Shown in pieces: positions 1 through 4,928 of a stretch of DNA of 6,200 nt (the stretch's first letter is position 1; the number at the start of each line of letters is the position of its first letter). This stretch comes from an uncultured Sphingomonadales bacterium. GTDB taxonomy: Bacteria > Pseudomonadota > Alphaproteobacteria > Sphingomonadales > Sphingomonadaceae. Below the pieces are notes generated by a model, which did not search any database, had not been told where the DNA came from, and saw only the letters and a program-made list of their open reading frames with translations. The stretch spans positions 1 to 6,200 of the forward strand of contig CAIKKO010000352.1 of NCBI GenBank assembly GCA_903828025.1, read 5' to 3'. Made by a program: the position numbers and the translations under genes.

Positions 1-143
1 CCATGAACATTCTCGCAGCCCAAGCATGAAGGCTTCCACCGCTTCGATAAGCGCGGCGGCGGCACACGACAGTCGCCGTCGCACAATCGAAAAATAGTTC
101 AGTTCCAGCGCCCTACACCCACCCGCGCACAGGTCTCCTAGTT

Positions 144-187
144 CCTCCCCGGCACGGGGAGGGGGACCACCGCAGGTGGTGGAGGGG
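144..187. repeat. REP-like double-hairpin intergenic repeat
   Basis: Two perfect inverted repeats sit side by side. CCTCCCC (144-150) pairs with GGGGAGG (156-162) around a 5-nt loop, and ACCACC (166-171) pairs with GGTGGT (175-180) around a GCA loop. A GGAGGGG tail follows at 181-187. This architecture matches, from memory, a short repeat scattered between genes in sphingomonad genomes. Only one copy is in the window, so its repetitive nature is recalled knowledge and not seen here. It lies just past the 3' end of the operon, the usual place for REP-type elements, where they may stabilise mRNA ends or limit read-through. It has no adjacent T-run, so it is not a canonical intrinsic terminator. 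Confidence 0.6.
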
Positions 188-203
188 CAGGCTAAGCCAG
201 CCC
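185..203 (-). terminator. Possible transcript-end hairpin after the last gene
   Basis: Immediately after the hydrolase stop codon the minus strand reads GGGC-T-GGC-TTA-GCC-T-GCCC. This is a 7-bp stem with one T/T mismatch and a 3-nt loop. Together with the two hairpins at 144-180 it gives three consecutive structures at the operon's 3' end. No U-tract follows, so Rho-independent termination is not well supported. It may instead protect the mRNA 3' end or be part of the neighbouring repeat. Confidence 0.3.
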
Positions 204-207
204 GCCC

Positions 208-948
208 TCAGCCCGGAATCGCCCCCTCCAGCGCATCGGCCAATTCCACCGGGCGCGAGAGATAGGGGCTGTGATCGGCGGCGAGCGTCACCACACGCGC
301 GCCGGGGCTCATCGCTTGCATACGGCGCTGGCTGGTGATGGGGATCGTGCGGTCCTCGGTGCACTCGACATACGTACGCGGCAGACTGCCCCACCGCTCC
401 GCCGTCAACTGCAGCAATTCCGCCCGAGGGCCGTGTGGTTCAGCCACCAGCCGGGGGAGCGCAGCCGCCACCAGCTCGGGCGGCGAGATCTGCGCGAAAA
501 CTGGCCCAGCGCACGCCGGATCGACCACCGTGGCGACCCCGCCGTGCACTTTGCTGATGATCGCGTCGAAAGCGGGATTGGGCTCTTCCAGCGTCTTGAA
601 TTCAGCGCGTGACACGCCCGAAGGCAGCATCATCGCGCAGATATAGACCAGCGCATCCATCGCAGCAGGATCGCGCTCCGCCGCCGTGCTGATCACCAGC
701 CCGCCCCGGCTATGCCCGGCGAGCACCACGGCCGCACCGCCCAATTCGGCCTTGAGAACGCGGCAATGCTGCGCAGCAAATTCGCCCCATTCCCCCAGTG
801 TGATCGCCGCCATGGCCTCTGCCGTTCCGCCCATCGCAGGCAAAGTCGGCGCTAACACGGTATGACCCCGCGCGCGCAGCAATGCTGCAACCGGATCGAA
901 ACACCAGCCGCCGTGCCACGACCCGTGGATCAGGACAAAACCCGCCAT
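208..948 (-). CDS. Alpha/beta-hydrolase fold esterase-like protein
   Basis: A 246-residue cytoplasmic alpha/beta hydrolase with no signal peptide. The oxyanion region HGSWHGGW is at residues 8-15. The nucleophile elbow GHSRG carries Ser80, the likely acid Asp199 is in CTEDR, and the catalytic His226 is in ADHSPYL, so the Ser-Asp-His triad is complete and in order. The HGxWHGxW start and CTEDR...DHSP ending resemble the small EstC / plant methylesterase / hydroxynitrile-lyase-like branch, whose members are about this length. The likely activity is hydrolysis of a small carboxylic ester, but the substrate is unknown. The start is the ATG at 948-946, which shares one base with the stop of the upstream GST gene (TGATG), so translation is probably coupled. 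The reading frame is open further upstream inside the GST gene, but the HG motif lies at the normal distance from this ATG. It is the last gene of the operon, followed by tandem hairpins. Confidence 0.9.
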   Translation of the reverse strand: MAGFVLIHGSWHGGWCFDPVAALLRARGHTVLAPTLPAMGGTAEAMAAITLGEWGEFAAQHCRVLKAELGGAAVVLAGHSRGGLVISTAAERDPAAMDALVYICAMMLPSGVSRAEFKTLEEPNPAFDAIISKVHGGVATVVDPACAGPVFAQISPPELVAAALPRLVAEPHGPRAELLQLTAERWGSLPRTYVECTEDRTIPITSQRRMQAMSPGARVVTLAADHSPYLSRPVELADALEGAIPG

Positions 949-1724
949 CAGCGCACGTGCCCCGACCAGGTGCGCAGCCCCGGCGCCGTGCGGTCCTCGG
1001 ATTTCAGCGCCGCCGCCATGCCCGGCCGCACCGTGACGCGGTCGCGCCATTCGACAAGGCGCGGCGCGCGCTTGGCGATTTCCATTTCGGGGAACATGCG
1101 CTCCACCATCATGCCGCAGTGCGCGTAGAAATTGATATCCGCCAGCGTGTAGGTCTGCCCGGCCAGCCAAGGCGTCTCGGCCAGTTGCTTCTCGACCTTG
1201 TCGACCGCGTATTCGATCTTGGCGGTCGCATTGGCGAGATCGGCCTCGGAAAAGCCCGAGCGCGCAGTCGCCCATTTCTTGCGCTGATCGGGCAGCGGAA
1301 TACTCTCCAGCAGCTTCTCGAAATCGCCGCTGTCGATACCCCGCGCGATCAAGCCGACCATGCGGTGCCAGCCGTGCATCGAAACGAAGTTCATCACCTG
1401 CTCGTCGACGAACTTGTTCCAATAGCGCATCCGCGCCGCGCCCACCGCATCGCGCGGGCGCAGCGGGCCATCGGCGGGCTGAGCATCGGGGAACACGTCC
1501 TCAAGGTATTCGTTGATCACCGTGGTGTGCGTGATCACTGTGCCGTCGTGATCGAGCACCGGCACCTGGCCTTCGGGATTGATCGCGGTGAACCACGGCT
1601 GGTGCTGCTCGAACTTGTGCAGATCGACATAGATGCTCTCGTATTCCAGCCCCTTCTCCTTGAGCGGGGCCATCGACTTGAGCGAATTCGCCAGCGGTTC
1701 GGCGTGATAGTATTTCAGGGTCAT
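948..1724 (-). CDS. LigF-like glutathione S-transferase (putative beta-etherase family)
   Basis: A 258-residue cytosolic GST. The thioredoxin-fold N-domain spans about residues 1-80, with N13-S14 in LANSLK and the cis-proline GQVP (Pro55). The helical C-domain runs from about 95, with GWHR near 118-121 and the N-capping-type motif YTLADI near 192-197. The stretches KFEQHxxWF, INPxGQVPxL, TVIxEYLEDVFP and GWHRxVG, and the length, recall LigF of Sphingobium SYK-6, which cleaves lignin beta-aryl ethers with glutathione. This comparison is from memory. One oddity is that the Glu-Ser pair that binds the glutathione gamma-glutamyl group in most GSTs is His66-Thr67 here. The start is the ATG at 1724-1722, 4 nt after the SDR stop, giving a LigF-like N-terminus. 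It could be an ether-cleaving enzyme, an isomerase or a dehalogenase. The family is sure but the substrate is not. Confidence 0.92.
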   Translation of the reverse strand: MTLKYYHAEPLANSLKSMAPLKEKGLEYESIYVDLHKFEQHQPWFTAINPEGQVPVLDHDGTVITHTTVINEYLEDVFPDAQPADGPLRPRDAVGAARMRYWNKFVDEQVMNFVSMHGWHRMVGLIARGIDSGDFEKLLESIPLPDQRKKWATARSGFSEADLANATAKIEYAVDKVEKQLAETPWLAGQTYTLADINFYAHCGMMVERMFPEMEIAKRAPRLVEWRDRVTVRPGMAAALKSEDRTAPGLRTWSGHVR

Positions 1725-1728
1725 CGGT

Positions 1729-2478
1729 TCAGACTCGCATGGTACCAAGCATTCCGCCGTCCACCGCCAAGGCTTGTGCAGTGACATGGCTGGCAGCGTC
1801 CGACAGCAGGAATGCGGCGACCTCAGCCACTTCGTCGGCCGAACCGGTGCGGCCTTGCGGCACGGCCTTGGCCATTTGCGCGGCAGCTTCGGGCGGCAGG
1901 CCGTCGAGCATCGGGGTTTCAATGAGGCCGGGCAGGATGCAATTGCACCGCACGCCGAATTCAGCCGCCTCGTTGGCGACTGCGCGGGAGAGGCCCAGTA
2001 CCGCGTGCTTGCTGGCGACATAGCCCGCATTCATCGGCATTCCGCGCTCGCTGGCGAGGCTGCCGGTCACCAAAATCGACCCCGAGCCCCGCTGCTTCAT
2101 CGCCGGCAGGACATGCTGGATCGCCCAGAACACGGCACGGACATTCACAGCCATGACCGCGTCGAAGGCTTCGTCGGTATAGGCCTCGACGGGGGCGAAC
2201 ATGCCCCCGATTCCGGCATTGAGAAACAAGCCATCGATCGGGCCATTGGCCGCTTCGGCATGGTCCAGCGCCGCCAGCAATGCGGCCTTGTCCGCGACAT
2301 CGGCAGCAGCAAAGGCGGTGGTCCCGCCCAGTTCTCGCGCGGCCTGCTCCAGCAAGTCTGCACGCCGCGCAATCAACGTGACGCGCGCCCCGTCTCGCAC
2401 GCAGCAAGCTGCCGCAGCGCGGCCGATGCCGGTCGAAGCACCGGTGATGACAACGTGCTTGCCCGATAGGTTCGTCAT
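1729..2478 (-). CDS. Classical short-chain dehydrogenase/reductase (SDR)
   Basis: A 249-residue, FabG-sized oxidoreductase with a full Rossmann fold. The cofactor loop TGASTGIG is at residues 12-19, Asp60-Val61 contacts the adenine, NAG is at 87-89, and Asn112, Ser140, Tyr153 and Lys157 (YVASK) form the catalytic tetrad. PG at 183-184 is in the usual place. Strand 2 ends in ARR (37-39) with no acidic residue, which suggests NADP(H) preference. It probably interconverts an alcohol and a ketone in the pathway. It is not like LigD, the longer Calpha-dehydrogenase SDR that works with LigF, so that role should not be assumed. The start is the ATG at 2478-2476, which overlaps the preceding stop as ATGA. 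A more upstream in-frame start at 2517 would add 13 residues before the normal SDR N-terminus and lie inside the upstream gene. Substrate unknown. Confidence 0.92.
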   Translation of the reverse strand: MTNLSGKHVVITGASTGIGRAAAACCVRDGARVTLIARRADLLEQAARELGGTTAFAAADVADKAALLAALDHAEAANGPIDGLFLNAGIGGMFAPVEAYTDEAFDAVMAVNVRAVFWAIQHVLPAMKQRGSGSILVTGSLASERGMPMNAGYVASKHAVLGLSRAVANEAAEFGVRCNCILPGLIETPMLDGLPPEAAAQMAKAVPQGRTGSADEVAEVAAFLLSDAASHVTAQALAVDGGMLGTMRV

Positions 2479-2945
2479 TTGCTGGTACCCGCAATAAACT
2501 GCGCCCAGACGGCCCATTCGGGCTTGTCCGCCGCATCAGGCACCCATTGCTGCGCCATCAGCGCGCGGGCCTCGGCCTCGGGCATGCCCTGTTGATCGCG
2601 GTGCAGGCGGTAGAAGAACGCGCTTACTCGCCAGTTCATGATGCAGTGAACATGGACCGGCTGTGGGCCCTGCTCCACCGCAGCACGAAACGCAGCAAAG
2701 TGAGCTTCGTCCGGGGCGTCGAACGGCACGGGGATGTGGGTATAGGCGATGCCCTGAGCGGCGAACTGGCCCGCCTCGTCGGCCAGCGCCTCGGGATGGC
2801 TGTCCAGCGCAAGGTTCACGACCTGCTTCACGCCGATCTCTGCCAACCGGCTGACATCGGCCTCCTCGATCCGCCCCGAGGTGGTGACCGCGTCGCTCAG
2901 CCGTTGCCAGCCGCGGATATCGGCAGGATCATTTGCCATGGCCAT
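2475..2945 (-). CDS. Small cysteine-phosphatase-like protein (DSP/DUF442-like)
   Basis: A 156-residue soluble protein. It has the layout of a small tyrosine/dual-specificity phosphatase: an early strand ending VVNLAL (42-47), a strand with IPVPFDAPDE (71-80) that could supply a general acid (Asp76 or Asp79), and a P-loop-like HC-IMNW-R-VS with Cys101 and Arg106. The loop has four residues between Cys and Arg, whereas canonical phosphatases have five (Cx5R). I recall a bacterial 'protein tyrosine phosphatase family' with this shorter HCxxNxRVSAF loop, so it may be a family trait. True phosphatase activity is uncertain; a sulfurtransferase-like or other Cys-based role is possible. It lies between catabolic genes with a 2-nt gap upstream and an ATGA overlap downstream, so it is surely co-translated. 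The start is either ATG 2945 or ATG 2939; neither has a good Shine-Dalgarno sequence. I use the first, nearest the preceding stop. Confidence 0.8.
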   Translation of the reverse strand: MAMANDPADIRGWQRLSDAVTTSGRIEEADVSRLAEIGVKQVVNLALDSHPEALADEAGQFAAQGIAYTHIPVPFDAPDEAHFAAFRAAVEQGPQPVHVHCIMNWRVSAFFYRLHRDQQGMPEAEARALMAQQWVPDAADKPEWAVWAQFIAGTSK

Positions 2946-2947
2946 GC

Positions 2948-3817
2948 TCAGCCCAGCCCGAGCACGCGCAGCGCGTTGTCCTTCATGATGCCCGGCAGCA
3001 CGTCATCCTTGAAGCCCACCTTGAGCGCAGCGTCGATCCACTTTTGCGGGTGGATCAACGGGAAATCCGAACCGAACAGCATCTTGTGCTTCAGCTGCGT
3101 GTTGGCATACTGGATCAGCTGCGGGGCGAAGTACTTCGGGCTCCAGCCGGAAAGGTCGATGAACACGTTGTCCTTGTGCAGCGCCATCGAGAGGCTCTCG
3201 TCGGTCCACGGCCACGAGGGATGCGCCAGGATCACTTTCATGTCCGGGAAATCGGCCGCGACGTCGTCGACCAGCATCGGCTGACCATACTTCAGCCGCA
3301 CCCCGCCGCCGCCGCGCATCCCGGTGCCCATGCCCGAATGGCCGGTGTGGAAAATCGCGGGCAGCTTGTGCTCGGCAATCACCTCGTAGATCGGGTAGCC
3401 GACTTGCGCCGCCGGGTCGATGTTCTGCATGATGTGGTGGACCTTGAAGCCCTTGACCCCGTAGTTCTCGATCAGATCACGCGCCTCCCGCGCGCCGAGC
3501 TTGCCCTTGTGCGGGTCGATCGAAGCGAAGCCCGGGCAGATGTCGTCGTTTTTCAGAGCGAATTCAGCGACCTCGTAATTCGACATCCGCTTCGCGCCGA
3601 GCCCGCTTTCGCAGTCCACCGTAAACAGGCAGAACGCGATCTGCTGCTCGCGGTAAATCTCGGCGATCTCGGGCATCTTGGGCCGCTCGCGCGGGGCCTT
3701 GAAATAGGCCGAAGCGGCATCGAAGAACTTACCCATCACCGGATCTTCGGGATCGTGGCAGGAAACCTCGGCGTGGACGTGCACGTCGATGGCGCGGATT
3801 TTCGTAATGTCGATCAA
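2948..3817 (-). CDS. Amidohydrolase-2 family enzyme (decarboxylase / C-C hydrolase type)
   Basis: A 289-residue TIM-barrel protein of the amidohydrolase-2 (ACMSD-like) superfamily. Metal-site signatures are in order: HVH (His13, His15) at the end of strand 1, His127/His128 in KVHH, FHTGH (His157, His160), LAHP (His199) and GSDFP (Asp251). Family members include decarboxylases, hydratases and lactone or C-C hydrolases of aromatic catabolism. Stretches such as FASIDPHKGK, DDVAADFPD and IDLSGWSPKYF recall proteins annotated as 4-hydroxyphenyl-beta-ketoacyl-CoA hydrolase (CouO-like) in phenylpropanoid degradation. This is from memory and tentative. The start is a TTG at 3817-3815. It overlaps the upstream stop as TTGA, has GGAG 8 nt before it, and puts HxH at residue 13. 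The next in-frame Met is past the HxH motif and upstream candidates lie deep inside the Rieske gene. Confidence 0.88.
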   Translation of the reverse strand: MIDITKIRAIDVHVHAEVSCHDPEDPVMGKFFDAASAYFKAPRERPKMPEIAEIYREQQIAFCLFTVDCESGLGAKRMSNYEVAEFALKNDDICPGFASIDPHKGKLGAREARDLIENYGVKGFKVHHIMQNIDPAAQVGYPIYEVIAEHKLPAIFHTGHSGMGTGMRGGGGVRLKYGQPMLVDDVAADFPDMKVILAHPSWPWTDESLSMALHKDNVFIDLSGWSPKYFAPQLIQYANTQLKHKMLFGSDFPLIHPQKWIDAALKVGFKDDVLPGIMKDNALRVLGLG

Positions 3818-4863
3818 GCGGCAGACTCCAGTTCGGCAGGATTTTCGCGGGCTAGTCGCTCGGCCAGCCGGTTGTAGAGCGTCACGGCGCGGTCGTGCGC
3901 GGTGGGCATGATCTGGGGATTGGGGGTTGCGGCGATCACACGCTGCTGCGCCTCGATCATGGTCTTGTCTTCGGCGAAGGCTTGCCCCGCCATGACCATC
4001 ATCGCATCGCGTTTGGCCGCGTCGCCATGGCGGCAATGCGGGCCCCACGAGAAGAAATAGCGCGCTGTGCCCGGCCCGGTCGAGGTCACTGCCTGGCTGG
4101 TGAAGTTGAGCCCGGAGAGCGCATCCTCCATCGCCGGGGCAGCTTCGCCCAACCGTGCAGCGGTGCCTTCGGGATAGTTGGCCGACCACATCAGCAACAC
4201 GCCGGGCACCAGGAAATCGTAGGTCTGGTAGGCTTCCACCGGCACATCATGCGGATTGCGCCAGTTGCCCACGGCGCTCGGCAGCCAGCGTGTCAGGCGC
4301 ACGCCGCGTTCGAGCGGGGTGATTTTCGGCTGGTGTTCGGCAAATTCCGATCCGGCCTGAAAACTTTGCGCGTGGACATAAGTCAGGTGGCTGAAATCAA
4401 GGAGGTTGTCGCAGACAAGGCGCGCCTCGGCCGCGTAGTCCAGATAGCCGTGGCCCAGAATCCATTCCGGATCGGACGTGCCCACGGCGGGCGGGATCAA
4501 TGCGGGATCGGCGAGCGCCGGATCGCCCATCCACACCCAGATCCAGTCATGCCGGTCCACCACTGGATAGGTGCGAACCTTGGCGCGCGCGGGGATCAAA
4601 TCCTGCCCCGGGATTTCGACCACCACGCCGTCAGGCCCGAACAACAGGCCGTGGTACATGCACCGCAGATTCTCGCCCTCGCAGCGTCCGAGCGAGAGCG
4701 GTGCCAGCCGGTGGACGCAGCGGTCCTCCAACGCCCTGAGTGCGCCTGAAGGGCTGCGCCAGATCACCACCGGATCGCCCAGCAGCGACACGGCATAAGG
4801 CTTTTCCGCCGTGATATCGCAGCTCCAAGCCGCGACATGCCATGCATTGCGGACATGGATCAC
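3814..4863 (-). CDS. Rieske non-heme iron oxygenase, VanA/DdmC-like alpha subunit
   Basis: A 349-residue oxygenase component. The N-terminal Rieske domain binds a [2Fe-2S] cluster through CxH (Cys49, His51) and CxxH (Cys68, His71). The C-terminal catalytic domain has DNLLDFSHLTYVH, giving Asn153, bridging Asp156 and iron ligands His159 and His164, with Asp299 in AFAEDK as the probable third ligand. Length and spacing match vanillate O-demethylase VanA and dicamba monooxygenase, where the triad is, as I recall, H160/H165/D294. Such enzymes O-demethylate or hydroxylate aromatic rings, taking electrons from a reductase/ferredoxin that is not encoded in this window. The start is the GTG at 4863, with AGGAG 8 nt upstream; it places HVRNAW exactly as VanA's LRNAW. 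An ATG close by is out of frame. The stop overlaps the next gene's TTG by 4 nt. The substrate cannot be told. Confidence 0.93.
   Translation of the reverse strand: MIHVRNAWHVAAWSCDITAEKPYAVSLLGDPVVIWRSPSGALRALEDRCVHRLAPLSLGRCEGENLRCMYHGLLFGPDGVVVEIPGQDLIPARAKVRTYPVVDRHDWIWVWMGDPALADPALIPPAVGTSDPEWILGHGYLDYAAEARLVCDNLLDFSHLTYVHAQSFQAGSEFAEHQPKITPLERGVRLTRWLPSAVGNWRNPHDVPVEAYQTYDFLVPGVLLMWSANYPEGTAARLGEAAPAMEDALSGLNFTSQAVTSTGPGTARYFFSWGPHCRHGDAAKRDAMMVMAGQAFAEDKTMIEAQQRVIAATPNPQIMPTAHDRAVTLYNRLAERLARENPAELESAA
3826..3829 (-). promoter_or_regulatory. Shine-Dalgarno site for the TTG-started amidohydrolase
   Basis: GGAG lies 8 nt before the TTG at 3817, inside the last codons of the Rieske gene. 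It supports the rare TTG start and matches the 8-nt spacing of the Rieske gene's own ribosome binding site. Confidence 0.65.
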
Positions 4864-4871
4864 GGTTCATT

Positions 4872-4876
4872 CTCCT
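4872..4876 (-). promoter_or_regulatory. Shine-Dalgarno site for the GTG-started Rieske gene
   Basis: AGGAG stands 8 nt before the GTG at 4863. It is the strongest ribosome binding site in the window and decides the start. The ATG between them (AATGAACC) is out of frame with the Rieske domain. Independent initiation here makes sense because the preceding stop is 65 nt away, too far for simple stop-start coupling. Confidence 0.75.
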
Positions 4877-4883
4877 GTGGCGA

Positions 4884-4918
4884 GGCCCCGGTTGCGCAAA
4901 CGTCGCGCAGCCGGGGCC
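4884..4918 (-). other. GC-rich intercistronic hairpin between ALDH and Rieske genes
   Basis: GGCCCCGG (4884-4891) pairs with CCGGGGCC (4911-4918), and TGCGC (4893-4897) with GCGCA (4905-4909). There is one unpaired position (4892/4910) and a 7-nt loop. In the mRNA sense (minus strand) the mismatch is C/A; in plus-strand RNA it would be a G-U pair. No U-tract follows, so full termination is unlikely. It sits just before the Rieske ribosome binding site and could protect or process the mRNA, or make expression of the first gene differ from the rest. Confidence 0.7.
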
Positions 4919-4928
4919 CATCCGGACA

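Noticed and set aside
1..143. Possible partial genes at the left edge: a plus-strand frame ending at a TAG near 104, and a minus-strand open frame running off the left edge
   Set aside because: Both stretches are short, overlap each other, have mixed third-position base use and no recognisable protein sequence. Sequence beyond the left edge is needed to decide.
882..1784. A 300-codon plus-strand open frame opposite the GST gene
   Set aside because: It is antisense to a clearly recognisable GST, its translation is rich in Arg/His with no family motif, and long antisense frames are expected in high-GC DNA.
948..2030. An extended GST beginning about 100 codons earlier
   Set aside because: The extra part lies inside the SDR gene in another frame and is low-complexity. 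The ATG at 1724 gives the normal GST N-terminus 4 nt after the SDR stop.
2933..3877. A 314-codon plus-strand open frame opposite the amidohydrolase
   Set aside because: It mirrors the codon phase of the real gene. The translation shows no domain and it has no convincing ribosome binding site.
3895..4749. A 284-codon plus-strand open frame opposite the Rieske gene
   Set aside because: It is antisense to a gene with all Rieske and iron ligands intact, and its own product has no recognisable motif.
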